Source: Melanocharis versteri (lineage: Eukaryota > Chordata > Aves > Passeriformes > Melanocharitidae). Taken from it: a stretch of 64,000 nucleotides of DNA. Of the stretch, positions 1 through 12,065 are shown piece by piece (positions within the stretch are counted from its first letter, which is position 1; each line of letters starts with the position of its first letter). Below the pieces are notes generated by a model that was not told the DNA's origin, did no database searches, and saw only the letters and a program-made list of their open reading frames with translations. The position numbers and the translations under genes were made by a program. The stretch is from NCBI GenBank assembly GCA_013397845.1, contig VZTG01004475.1:319505-383504 (forward strand), in the 5' to 3' direction.

Positions 1-437
1 TCCCGTCCGCCCCCCCATCCTCCTTTCGTGATGATCGCACTAGAGCATCATCGTGGCTCGCTAAAGGAAAATCAATTTTCAACAGGTTTAATTAAAATTA
101 ATCAGTCAAATTACTTAATATTAATTGACTTATAATTAAAGACAGAAAGTTACCTTGGAATCAGGAGAAAGGATGTTATCTGGAATCATTTTAACGATGC
201 GTATGGTTTCAGAGCAATTACATTCAAATAACTGTTTAAATAAAACAAACCAGAGCTTGATTATAGTGTTGTGTTCTTGCTGGTGCAGGTGACACAATCC
301 GGACTGGCCATTTCATTCTCTATATTTGCTGACCTTTTGGAGGAAGATCATTTTAGTTTGACACTGGGTTTGCTTTCTGGAAGGCCAGTTTGTTTTAGCT
401 CTAGCAACTATGGCATTAAAATCCACTAGTATAAAAT

Positions 438-870
438 GGAAATATGTCTTATAGAAGCTATAAATATCAAAGTGAATGTTTTTAGCACGTTTAGATGTTC
501 TGTGAATTTGAAATGAAGCAGATTTTTCTTTTTCTCAGCATAAGTGTAAGAAATTGTTTTAGGAATTATTTTTTGCCAGCACTGCCATCCACTGTGGCAA
601 TGTTTGCATTTATCCAGAGCCTTAGTGTGACCAGACCGTACTGGTAAATTCACAGAGATAATTCACATCCAAAACCATGTATTTTTGGCAATGCACACAA
701 TAACCTTTTCGTGCTCCCTTAAGACCTCGGTTGGTATTTTTGTTTGTTTGTTTTTTACAGTAGCAGCGTTTTGGTGCATCCACAGACTATTGTTATTGCT
801 GAAAGAGCAGTACTGTGAGCTCTGGGACATTTTCCCCTACTTTTTTTCTGGGATGGCTTAGTTGAAGCAA
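438..870. repeat. assembly duplicate, copy 1 (pairs with 1198-1630)
   Basis: This 433-bp block recurs at an offset of exactly 760 bases. I see two substitutions between copies (728 C versus 1,488 A; 746 G versus 1,506 A). The copy ends directly against a single N at 871. The near identity, the allele-like differences and the N-bounded ends indicate two overlapping contigs that were not merged, not a genomic duplication. Confidence 0.85.
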
Positions 871-1173
871 NGAAGACTGCTTCTTAGCTACTTTTTGATA
901 AATGACACCGTTTTTCTTAGGCTGTGGCTACAGATTGCGGTGATGGTGCAAAAGCAGTTTTGCAGTAAATGATTAGGAGATCCTCAGATACCTACAAAGA
1001 GATCCCATTTATCCTGTGCGTTTCATGTGAATCATATGCAGGCTGGGGGAAGAAAAATGAGGCTGAAGATAATCATGCTAAGTGTGCTGGGAAGCAGGAT
1101 TTGGCTGAACACCTCTGTTTTGTGATTAACTGAAGTAGCGACGAAAGCCATGAGAGTGGTTCAGGCTGTTTAA

Positions 1174-1196
1174 GGCAGTGAGTGTACAAGCAAGGA
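1174..1196. repeat. 23-bp contig-end overlap (pairs with 1920-1942)
   Basis: The 23 bases before the N at 1,197 are repeated exactly just after the N at 1,919. The contig at 872-1,196 should therefore join the sequence beginning at 1,943. Together with the 433-bp duplicate this shows that contigs 872-1,196 and 1,198-1,918 are in swapped order. Confidence 0.85.
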
Positions 1197-1197
1197 N

Positions 1198-1630
1198 GGA
1201 AATATGTCTTATAGAAGCTATAAATATCAAAGTGAATGTTTTTAGCACGTTTAGATGTTCTGTGAATTTGAAATGAAGCAGATTTTTCTTTTTCTCAGCA
1301 TAAGTGTAAGAAATTGTTTTAGGAATTATTTTTTGCCAGCACTGCCATCCACTGTGGCAATGTTTGCATTTATCCAGAGCCTTAGTGTGACCAGACCGTA
1401 CTGGTAAATTCACAGAGATAATTCACATCCAAAACCATGTATTTTTGGCAATGCACACAATAACCTTTTCGTGCTCCCTTAAGACCTAGGTTGGTATTTT
1501 TGTTTATTTGTTTTTTACAGTAGCAGCGTTTTGGTGCATCCACAGACTATTGTTATTGCTGAAAGAGCAGTACTGTGAGCTCTGGGACATTTTCCCCTAC
1601 TTTTTTTCTGGGATGGCTTAGTTGAAGCAA
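1198..1630. repeat. assembly duplicate, copy 2 (pairs with 438-870)
   Basis: This second copy begins directly after the single N at 1,197. It continues without interruption into unique sequence (1,631-1,918) that probably is the true continuation of the contig ending at 870. Confidence 0.85.
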
Positions 1631-4600
1631 AGGATTCTTAGGAAATTGCACGTACTTTATTACAGGCATCTGACATGAGGAAGACCCATGCATGGTATAA
1701 ATGAGCATTTAAAAATAGAGCCGGTTATTCAGGGCCCTGATTTTCAAAGATACTGATTCCCATTGACTGCACTGAGACTTGTGTGGGCTCAACAGCTGTA
1801 ACACGCAGACCACTTCTGCATCTTTGAGATTAGATTTGCAGATTGGGAGCCAAAAGCTAAGTAGCCATGTTTGAGAATGGTGGTTAGGAAGGATTATTTA
1901 TTTTTTCTTCCTCCCCCCNGGCAGTGAGTGTACAAGCAAGGAGAAGAGCTGCTGTCCTGATGCTGCTCTGGTTATCTTACTCCTTCTCCTGGAGTAGGGT
2001 AAGGAGATAATATCCTAGCTGTTGATACTTAAACATCTTTAACAAAGTGGGTTTTCTCTGGATTATTTGGCTGGAGGTGGAGCAGTCTGCTGAGGAGGGT
2101 TATTTAAAGACTGGGACAGAGCTGTAGGCAGATAAATTGATTTGCAAGTGAATGGAGGAATTTGAACGTGGTGTTGGTGGTAGTTCTATTTTTTTTCAGT
2201 TTACATTTTTAATATCCACTGGTATGCACACAAGTGTAAACCACTCTTAATTGTTCAAATGGAGTCTGGGGAAAAGGGAAGAAAGCAGAGGCTTAGATGT
2301 GGTCTCAGTTCGTAATGGATTGGCTTGCCTTTCTTTATTAAAAGCAAATATACACTCCTTTCTAATAGAGATGTAGAGCTGTACTACAGATCCTTGGCTA
2401 GCTCTGAATTATTTGTTTGATGTCATATTTATTATGGTTTTTTAATCACATGAAAAAGAAACTATTTAAAAATTAAATAGTGAAAAAAGAAGGGCAAAAG
2501 GAGACAGACATTCTTTGAAAGCAAATAATGAAACTACAACATTTTGCTAGAGATCCAGTAGAAACCTCTGTGGATTTCTTTTAATAAAGGATGGGCAGTT
2601 ATCAATCTGATCCTGTAAATGAAATAGTTTCTGATTAGTCCCAGATATCCCTCCATGGTAAGTATAACAGGTGATAAAATAATAGATAATGATAAAAAAT
2701 ATGTCCTGATTGATGAATAAAGGCTGTTCTAGAGGCATGTTTCCATTTCTGTAGCCCTGGTTCTGAGCTCTGCATTATGAGGGAACACAAGCACTCACAG
2801 GGGGATGCCTGCCCTGATACCCAGGTGTTGCACAAGAGTTTGCATGGAGGGGAGGGAGAGGGAGTTAGGGGATGCAAAACAGATAAAAAAAGAAAGAACC
2901 TGATGGGAAAACTTCATCATGTGTTGCATATTGAGAGCACATCCTGTAGTTATAATAACAAATGGTGGCATTACATTCCCCAGGATTACTATTGAATTAG
3001 CAGAATTACAAGGGGAAATCGGTTTGGTTTCTCAGTGACTCAGCTGCACGTTTCCACCTGACTCTGAAGACCCCACGTGCTCTCCAACAAACTTTGTTTC
3101 CATAACTATTCATTGCTCATTAATGATGTTTTGTGTATTCTCCAGGGATAAAAAGTGCCTGGTTGGCTGCTTAGTCCCAAGTTAAGTTTTGCTCTGCACC
3201 CACTCCACCATGGCACTTCTCACTAGAAAACAAAAGGTGGTGTGGGGGACCAGCAGCTGTGTGAAGCCAGGGACACAGAGTCTGTACTGTAAATCTCCTT
3301 GTGGTTGCCAAGCCATGTAAAGATCTGGCCTGCACACAGCAGGGGAACATGGTTTTTCCACTGCTGTGGTCAAATAAAACATGAGGCCATTAAAAGAAAA
3401 GCAATTTGAGTTCTCTTCTCACCATTTGTTGAATTCTTCTGTTTCATCCTCATAATATTTTCTGCATAATCAGTTTTAGTGTTGCCTTTGGGTAGCCTGT
3501 TACCTTTGCTGATGCTTGGTTAGGTCTTTTGCACCATATTAAGGGAGAATGTAATGCTTGGAAATTAGCAACACGTGACTGTAAAATCATAAAAGTGGTC
3601 AAGGACACTTTACAACTATTGTATTTCAAGTAACTCATATTCCTTTAACGAAGCAGAGAACTTAAATGGCAATTTAAAAAGATGTTTTCTAAATCTCCTC
3701 AATCACATCCTGCCTAGAGAAGCCATTAGCTCACTTGTTGAGCTGCTTCTGGGAATTTAATGAGGGGAATACATTTATGTCGTATTTTATACTTTTATTT
3801 AATTACATTTAGTCTGAAGCTTTCAAGTTCAATATCTGAACTTAAAGTTGTTCCTTAACTTTTGCCTTCCCAACCTCGTCCCCCAGTTTCCAAAACAGTA
3901 CTTGAAAGCTGTAAAGTGTTATGTAGGCACACAGTGTTAGAAATATTCATGAGGAGAAAACGACAATTTAGTCAGGAGAAACCTTACAGATAGACTGAAT
4001 ATTTTGACATCCTCAAACCTGTGCAAAACAGGCATTGTGGGATGAGGCTTTTGTTTCTTCAGCCGGTTTCCCAATGTTGGTTTTTTTCTGTGGAGAATCT
4101 GGGCCCTGGAACAGTCACCAGGAGATGCTGCTGGGTCAGGAAACCCTCTGGTCACTGGAGTCGTGGTCAGCGTGACCAGGACACGGCCACAGGGGGACTG
4201 AGCCTGGCTGCTACGGCTGAAATAAGTCTCTTTCTCACAGACAGGGATAGAAAATGAAAAGAGGACAAGGAGGTGAATAATAGGAGCTACACATGAAGTC
4301 AGATGGAAAGAGTAAATCTTTGTGGACGTTTAGTGGTGTTATATTCTAAGCTTTTGGGAAATTTTATTTGAAATTTTTTTACAACGGTAAATATAGTCTG
4401 TGCTATATCCTATTTCTATTTCATGTGAGAGAAAAATTCCCCGTCTATGGCACAACACTTTACTGCTACCATTACTGCAGACTTTATAGATCAGAGATGT
4501 GTCAGCATGTTAGCTTTAGCTGTAATGCTTTTTTTTTGTGAAACCTTATGGGCCTTGCAGCCACTTTCTCACACTGACACTCATAAAACGTTCAAGTTTT

Positions 4601-5138
4601 CATATTTATTATTTAATTTGCTTCCTATATAAAGCAGCAGAGCTCTTTGGTACATGAATATGAAGCCAAAAATGACAGGCAGGCATGAATGGGACTAATG
4701 AGTTTTAATAATGCACGTATTAGAAACTGCTAAAGGAAGTTTAATTAAGAAAAACAAGTTAAGCATGAAATTCATTTTGGAACAAATGCAAGTAAAGTCA
4801 CAGATGTACGGAATGCTAGATCACAGGAAACAACCTCTTCAAGCTGATAGATCCCTCTAATGCCAGTATTGCACTCAAGTTGTAGTGTGCACTCTCAGTT
4901 CTGGAAAGCCTGGTAATACCAGTCAAGAGCACTTTCAGAGCCGAGTTAGAGATGTTGGGTTTGTGATTAAAAAATTATGTTGATATGACTGTGAATTTTC
5001 TGATGAGTTGGAACTTGATCTCAATTACCCCGATGAAATTGGGACCATCTTGAGCATCTGATCAAGAACAAAAAGCGTGGGTTCCTTTTTCTGCCACAAG
5101 GAAGTTTGCAGGTCTTTTTCTTAAAAAAAAAAAATCAT

Positions 5139-5178
5139 CTTGTTGAAGAGCTAGTTATTGATCTAGCTCTACAACAAG
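5139..5178. repeat. 40-nt inverted repeat (hairpin-forming)
   Basis: The arms are 16 nt (5,139-5,154 and 5,163-5,178), complementary except at one position, and separated by an 8-nt loop. A long A-run lies just upstream (about 5,123-5,134). No target-site duplication or known element ends are obvious. It may be a MITE core, a structured RNA element or chance. Confidence 0.6.
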
Positions 5179-7109
5179 GGTTTTGTGTGCTTGGTACTGT
5201 TACTGTATTGTATCCAGATAGAATAACAATTCGTGGACAAATCTGAGTTCATTCAAGCATCTTTGTTTGCAGAGTTCTCCCTCAAGAAGTGGTATTATCT
5301 GTATTCCAGCTTTTTTTATCTTGAATTCCTAGCAGCCTCCCCACCAGGAAAATACAAAAGTGATATCTTTCTTATGAATCTGATATGAAAGCTTGCCTTA
5401 GGGGATGAACAAGCACTAAAGGTAGTATTATTGTTGATATTAGAGTTGTATTAAAGGTGGCGAAGAAAATCCAATTAATTTTTCTCATATGATTGGCCCT
5501 GGTGAACCAAGGGTGAGCCATAAATATATATCAATATATACAATTCTATAACTACATTTTTCACCTGCAAGAGACAACAAAAGGACAATTCAGGAGCCTC
5601 TGGGTGGGGTCCAGCCTCTCTGCTAGAGTGATCAGATGAGAAGCATGTGTATATTTCATGAAGTATTAATCAAAGCAACTACTACTTGACCTAATGATGT
5701 GCAATACGCAGATTTTGATTCTGAAGTTCTCAAATGAGAAACATCTGGGTTATTTTTTTCTCTGGGATGACCTCTGATTAACATGGGTTCAGTGGAATTT
5801 CTGCAGTAGGTCAGGGAATCTTTGTGTCCTGAAGCACAGAGCAGCCATCAAGAGAATGGCCATTTGATTGTTTAGCTGAATAGTTACAGTACTCAAAAGT
5901 GAGGATAATGTGTGGTCCATTTAAGAGTTAACCATAAGCTGCTAAAAGGAATAAAGGTTCACTTCAGTGCCCATTATATTCCAAGCCAGTGCATCTGTCA
6001 TTTTTAATTTAAATCTGTATTACTTAACTGTCTAAAACTTTACACATAAGTGACAGAGTTACCCACTCTTTCTGTTATGGGTAAAATCACCATTTCGTTA
6101 CCTACTTACTGTGCAAAATGTCAGAGAGCTCTAGTCCACACGAGAAAATTGTAGTCAACTTCTGGTAATATAAACAATTACTTCAGCTAAGGAGTAGAAC
6201 TGTTTTAAGAAAATGGTTTATTGATATGAGTAAATGGAAGATAATAAGACTTAACTGACCCTCTTCTCATGGGCTTAATTTGTCTAATTCAAAAACAGTT
6301 TAATAGAAAATTTTGATCAGAAGACTTCCTGTTTTGGCAAACTAGGATGCAGAAATTATTGAAAGGGATTTTTCATCATGAAAATACTAGTTAATAAGCA
6401 TTAGTGAATATTCCCACTAATGGCAAAGAACAAAAACTTAGTGTAGTTGAAAAATGCATCACAATTTAAAGGAGTCTTATGACTTCTACTCATTTTAATT
6501 CAACTTTTCACTAATTTTGAAGCACTGCATTGAATAGTTTATACTACAGTATTTAAATATTGTATTTTTCACTAATTGGTTACGAGGTTTAGTGGTCAAA
6601 ACATCATATTAAATCGAAGTGAGGGCACTCAGGAGTCAGTTTCTCTGATCTGGGAGCGATATATTTACACAGCTTGTAGTATCTGGAAATCCTTTCCGCT
6701 GGGTTGTTTGCATTCCTGTGTAACATAACACTTGTAATCTCATCCTAATGTGGGGTGGGACTGGGAGCCCAGAAAGATGATGTCTTATTCATACCTTTGT
6801 TGGCCATCTTGGCGAAGGTTCTGCATCTCAATGGGGCTGGATTTGCAGCAGCTTTCTGGAGTTTGCAGACCCATGGCTGCTCTGAGGTGGAGGGGGTGCT
6901 GGCATGTGGGATCTGACCAAACCCCACCAGAGCTGTACCCTTCTTACGTGTATTATGTACTCAGGATTGCAGTCTCCTCTATTATCATTCCATACACCTG
7001 TTTTTTTAAATGAATGTAGGTAATTTCTTGAACTAAACCTATGCAAATCCTATCCCTTTGAGGAAGTATTTAGGGAAGTACGCAAGAGCAGTGTCTGTTT
7101 TAAAATATT

Positions 7110-7214
7110 TCGAAGAATGAATTGGGTTGGAAGGGGCCTCTAAAGGTCATCTAGGTTTTGATAGGGACACCTTCCCCTCCAGGCTGCTCAAAGTCCCATC
7201 AACCTGGCCTTTTT
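7110..7214 (-). mobile_element. CR1 LINE 3'-end fragment
   Basis: Read on the plus strand this is the reverse complement of the conserved avian CR1 3' region: a 'gggttggaagggg' block, then 'aggtcatctagg', 'agggacaccttcc', 'ggctgctcaaagtcccat' and 'caacctggcc'. The element therefore lies on the minus strand. It is a short, diverged, 5'-truncated remnant without coding capacity and lacks a clear copy of the 8-bp terminal repeat. Confidence 0.85.
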
Positions 7215-7682
7215 TCACTAGTAAGTTGAGAGAAAATACACTGTATTTGGAGCAGAGCTTCCCTTGCTAACTTGAAACAGGAGAGAAGAGGTGGGGAGTT
7301 TTGTGCTGCATCTCTTGAGGATTTGTCTGACCGTGTTTACAGTCGGTGTGTCACACCGACACAGTGCTCAGCCTCATCTTTCCTCTAATGGTCTCTGTAC
7401 CACTGGCCACATTCCTGCTTGGCATCATAGCGTGTTTTGGAACACGGATTTCTTAGAGACATGAAACGTCTCTGGGCTCTTAGTACTAAGGAGAGACTGT
7501 TGTAAGTAAAAATGGATGCAAATGTAGCTGGTTTGCAAAACAGCACTTGTGTTTTGAAATGAAGTGGCGTTGTGTGGTGTTCCAAACTCTTGCAATCACT
7601 TTGAATATTTGTGCAACTGGGATTTACTAGCAAAGATGAGGTAGAAAGGAATTTTTAAGCAGGAATACCAAATCAAAAAGCT

Positions 7683-7721
7683 GAAAACAGCTTTTTCAGG
7701 GGGTTGGGAATTTTTTATCAT
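7683..7721. repeat. contig-end overlap copy 1 (pairs with 7754-7792)
   Basis: This 39-bp block ends at the single N at 7,722 and recurs 71 bases downstream with one C/G substitution. It is a short unmerged contig overlap. The intervening bases 7,723-7,753 would be the start of the next contig or a small true difference. Confidence 0.7.
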
Positions 7722-8265
7722 NTCAAATCACAGAATACACCTTCAGCTGAAAAGAAAACAGCTTTTTGAGGGGGTTGGGAATTTTTTATCATAACAATAA
7801 TAGCCTTTATACGTGCCAGAAGCCTTGGGTACCACCAAGGGTTTTATTAATCCATTGGCACTATTGACAGGTGGTACAGATCAAACCACCCCTTAAGATT
7901 TGGAGGTCTGGGCATGAGTAAGAAAGAGGAGTTTAGCTGCTGCAGTTTGCAGCAGATGTGACCTGTTGTGGGATGCCCTGTGTCATTGGAAATGCAAAGA
8001 TGCACTGAAGCTCTCTCGGATTGTTCACTCCTCAGCATACTAAATGCCTCTCTAAAGTATTTCAGAATCCGAGCTATAAAGTAATTTGAATTCAGAAAGG
8101 AAGATAATAAAATAATAGATGATAGAAAAAACTCTGTATAGTGTAGACTGTTCGAAAGAGCATGAAAGACTTTATCAAATACCTTTTACAGTAGAATTCA
8201 TTTGTGTTACCACCGGGAGCAATTGTGATCCTCAAATCAAGACAGCAGTAAAATCTGAAAATGTT

Positions 8266-8281
8266 TCTCCTCCTCCTCCTC
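8266..8281 (+). repeat. (TCC)n microsatellite
   Basis: About five perfect TCC units in otherwise unremarkable intronic sequence. Confidence 0.8.
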
Positions 8282-11230
8282 AGATCCACATTATTTTGAT
8301 GCTAAATCTTGCCCCAGATTTATCATTGCTACTCTTTGGCTTATTCTCCTGCCTGTCTCCCTGATCAATCCTGTTGATTCCTTCCCTTTTTTTTCATCAC
8401 TGATTCCTCTTCAGCTGAGTCCAGATACCAAGGGAAAGCCCTATGTAGACCACCTGCAGGAAGACTGAGGAGAATTTTGTCCAGCATTGACTCTCAACAT
8501 GCTTCTGGCCAGCTTCCCTGCTTGCCCTTGCACCTACTGCTCAAAATGAAATTTTGTCATGAAAGTCTTAAAAGATTTGATAAATCTCAGTCTTTTTATT
8601 TGCATTGAATTCGTGGTTTTGATGTTATAGCTTCAGGGCAGCCAATGACAGGCTTGAATGTCTGACCTCTCAGTCTCAAAAATAAACTGCTACTTAGACA
8701 TTTAAAAAGAAAGGCTTGAAAAGAGCAAATCCAAAATTCAAGTTACAAATAAAATGAAAATATGTTGATTCAAATTCTGCAAGTGCTTGACAATTTGCTG
8801 CCCTGTAAAGCCTGTCCATCTATTCATTGAGGCTACCGCCCAACAATTAATTAATTAGGAATAGCAAGCACAGAATTTATATTCTTAAGAGTTATACTCT
8901 TGCCTTTTTAGCATCCTGTCTCAGAGTAAAACTTTACCCACGAGAGGCAAACCAGAACTGTAAATCACAGCAGAGCTGTTCAGCTGCAAAGACAAACCAG
9001 CAGATGGACAAGCTTAGAACTGTAGCCCAACTTTAGAACTGGCTTTGAGTTTACATTGAATTTACCTTTTGAGGTACGAAAAGTGTATTAAAAAGTCGCT
9101 TTAGGACTGAAAACAGGTGCTAAATGAATTATTAGTAGCATCTAGGTATTTTTGCACTTTGAACCAACCCATCACCTCGAAATGAAGAAGGATGTTTTTC
9201 CTTGACACAACTATGTTGAATTTGTTGTCCTCAGATCTCCCCCAGACCATGTGAATTAGCAGGAAGGCTACTGAGATTAAGCACCTGCTATTTACAAGTT
9301 TGAGTTTGAGAAAGAAGAGGAAGTATATGTTTCCATTCCTGAGAGGAAAACAAACCTTTGTGGGTTTTAAGACCCAGTGGGAAAGGCTGTGGAGGTTTTT
9401 GAATGTCACTGAGGAATGGGCTTCCATCTCTCCATGTGCATTCCTCAGAAACCTGTCTGCCTACTCTGTCTTTACTGTTTCTTGAGTAATACCCTACTCC
9501 CTCTGAAATCTGAAATGGTACAAAGCAAAAATCCTTCGTGAGGGGAATGTCCGCCGTTCCATGTAAGTGTATTAAAGTAAACGTAAACACACACATCAAG
9601 TTTGGGGAATTATTTTCTGCAGCTAAATTGGTGTATTTCCAGCAAATACTGAGAATATGCAGCTGGAGAATGAAGGACTTAGGCCTGTTTGTTAATGCAG
9701 TTTCACAGTGAAGGTGTTAGAATTAGCAGAGAAAGAAAGGGAAAGAGAAAATTGCGGAAAAGCTTCATCTATCTCCTTATTGCCTCCTGAGATAGATTGT
9801 TCAGAGCTAAAGGAACACTAGACGTGAACCAAATCTCCTGCTGTCCTATATAGCTTTTACAATCTCCTTTTTAATAACCCAAACTGCAGGGTAGTCTGAC
9901 TATTATACAAGCCGTTCTTTTGAATTCTCTCTTCAATGTGTATAGACATGATAAAAAAAAAAAAAACAATTCTCATTAAAGCTGCCAATGCTGTTTCAAA
10001 AGCAGGTGGTTTAAAATGTTTCCTATACAAAGGAAAACACATTTCTTGTGCATTACACACTGCTTAATAGGGAGTGTAAGATTACACTGCTATGTTGTGT
10101 ATAACACTGCATCTTAAATAATAGGATATTGTAAGTCGTGTTGGAAATATGTTTCACATGAATATGGAAGATATAACGATATGCACTGAACAATTTTCAG
10201 AAGTGCTGGAAAACAGCCTTGTGTGACAACCTCTGAGCTAAAGTAGTTGAAAATAGCATCTGGAATTTCAGATTATACAGTCTCTGATCCTAACTGATTA
10301 TTTTTTCTAGGATATTGTTCAGTCAGCATGTGGATATGTGAGAGATAAGATTTCTCCTGTCCTGTGGGAATGCTTATTGTTTATGCTATAAATTAAGGAT
10401 GGTAGGAATTGAGTGCTCTCAACATGCGTTTTCATTTTTCACTGAAGTCAGTCTTTTATAAGGAATGCAGGATTGATCTGACGTAAAAATTGTGATATAC
10501 AGCTCCATCCCTAAGCTTCCTGTTCATATCCTTTTCCAAACCACTTCTGAAAAAACCCCAGCAACCTACAGAGGTCCAGTTGTACTTCTGTGCAAATTTC
10601 GAGTTTCGCCATTCACTTCAGCAGAAGCAGATTTTGGTCCTTCATTGATGTGAACATTTCACTCTACCTGTGTTTTTCATCAGCTATCAGAAAACCACAT
10701 AAAAAGCGTGCTAATTCAGCTTATTGTGAATAAGCACAGTAATTCATGTTATATTTTAAAATGAACAAAAAAATGTTTGTATGTATTATAAACTGCTTTT
10801 AATGAAATAAAATGCATTTGGGTCTTCAGTATGCCTGTCTATCTTAATTTCCCCATCTTCTGCTTTAAGAAATAATTACTTCCTTTCTGATAAATCAACT
10901 TCTGCAAACAAGGTGAAAATTGATTATGAGCTGATTAAGTTAAATAAAACATTAACATAAACACTTACGTAATGTAGCTTGGCAGTAAATTGCTTATTCT
11001 TGAAAAGGTGAATTTTAAAAATGTATTTTCTGTGAGTCCTGTTTCTTCTGAGAAGTCTCTATAAAATTCAACAGGTGACATTACAGATAATCCAGTAATC
11101 AGCGTTTCACCTGCCATTTCATGGACCCATAAACTACTGCAGTTTAACTTACATGACTCTAGCAAATATTAATGTATGTAAATAACGTGTTAAACACCTA
11201 GTTATCACTTTGCTCATATTAGCTCTTTCA

Positions 11231-11259
11231 TACTAATGATTTATTTTCATTTTCTCCAG
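11231..11259 (+). promoter_or_regulatory. NLGN1: branch point and 3' splice site of the NLGN1 start-codon exon
   Basis: A near-consensus branch-point sequence TACTAAT at 11,231-11,237 is followed by a T-rich tract and the acceptor 'tttctccag' ending at 11,259. The spacing from branch point to AG is about 22 bases. This places the exon start at 11,260. The 3' splice site is inferred from sequence; no transcript data are available. Confidence 0.75.
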
Positions 11260-11572
11260 GATATAGACCTGCGGCTAACTGGATTTGATTTATAAGAGGG
11301 GATTCTGCAGTAAATGGCTGCTCTCTTCATATTGCTGCTATGGAAAACAGAATTGTCAATAGGATGTAGTCTGATAAATAGTGCTGAGTGAAGATGCAGC
11401 TTCAATAAGTGTGAAATCAATGGAAGATACTTACCGCATGAAAAGCCTTTTGAGATTTTTCTGACAGGCACCTATTTAGGAAACTTGATCTGTTTCCTCC
11501 GGTCGCCCTGTTTTCACGCCAGTGGATACAAATCAGATTGCTTCACTGTAGTTACACAACTAATGTGGGACC
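11260..11572 (+). other. NLGN1: NLGN1 5' UTR segment with several upstream ORFs
   Basis: This 313-nt leader lies between the inferred acceptor and the start codon. It contains at least five upstream AUGs: a 25-codon uORF at 11,314-11,391; a minimal AUG-UAG start-stop element at 11,364-11,369; a 4-codon uORF at 11,394-11,408; a 14-codon uORF at 11,420-11,464 with an internal in-frame AUG; and an AUG at 11,563 whose frame overlaps the main start and ends at 11,721. The last has a weak context (C at -3). The main start has an optimal ACCATGG context. Such a leader would be expected to limit translation, but this is inference. Confidence 0.7.
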
Positions 11573-12065
11573 ATGGCCTTTCCAAGATCCATGTGGCTGA
11601 ACTGTGTATGGAGAGCGACGGTGGTGCGCCTGCTACACACGGGATTGAACGCCACTTTTGCTTTTTCTATACTTGGATTTTTGCTTCACGCTGCAGCTGT
11701 GTCCTCCCAAAAATTGGATGATACCAACCCAGTGGTGACCACCAACTTTGGCAAGATAAGAGGGATTAAGAAGGAACTTAATAATGAAATTCTGGGGCCC
11801 GTTATTCAGTTTCTCGGGGTTCCGTACGCTGCCCCTCCAACAGGGGAGCGCCGCTTTCAACCTCCTGAGCCTCCATCTCCCTGGGCAGATATCAAAAACA
11901 CCACCCAGTTTGCTCCAGTGTGTCCCCAGAACATTATAGAAGGCAGGTTGCCTGAAGTCATGCTTCCCGTGTGGTTTACTAATAACTTGGATGTAGTTTC
12001 AACCTATGTACAAGATCAGAACGAAGACTGCCTCTATTTAAATATCTATGTCCCAACCGAGGATG
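11573..12065 (+). CDS. NLGN1: neuroligin-1, first coding exon (residues 1-164)
   Basis: Neuroligin-1 is a postsynaptic type I membrane adhesion protein that binds presynaptic neurexins and organises excitatory synapses. The frame from the ATG in ACCATGG context reads a signal peptide (about residues 1-45, hydrophobic core 'AFSILGFLL'), then mature sequence beginning QKLDD. The cholinesterase-like domain follows, with GKIRGIKKELNNEILGPVIQ, FLGVPYAAPPTGERRFQPPE and the EDCLYLNIYVPTED segment typical of the family. N109-T-T is the N-glycosylation sequon, and C117 and C153 match the family's first disulfide. The mature part is almost identical to mammalian NLGN1 from memory, while the signal peptide differs. 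The exon ends in phase 1 at a GTGAGT donor (12,066). Serine-hydrolase-like catalytic positions and the neurexin interface lie in later exons outside the window. Identification as NLGN1 rather than NLGN3 or NLGN4 rests on the GIKKELNNEILGPV stretch and on the A1 exon that follows. Confidence 0.97.

Larger units (their letters stand above)
1..11259 (+). other. NLGN1: intron (or 5' flank) upstream of the NLGN1 start-codon exon
   Basis: This stretch ends in a strong 3' splice site at 11,259. I recognise no coding exon in it on either strand. Open frames are short (about 108 codons or fewer), unrelated to each other and without flanking splice signals or recognisable protein families. It contains two assembly-overlap artefacts (437-1,942 and 7,683-7,792), one CR1 remnant (7,110-7,214), one near-perfect hairpin (5,139-5,178) and a short TCC repeat. 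A non-coding first exon or promoter of NLGN1 could lie here but cannot be recognised from sequence alone. Confidence 0.7.

Noticed and set aside
426..1413. Two nearly identical minus-strand small open frames (426-653 and 1126-1413), which look like a tandem gene family
   Set aside because: They are the same sequence seen twice because of the unmerged contig overlap; no protein family is recognisable.
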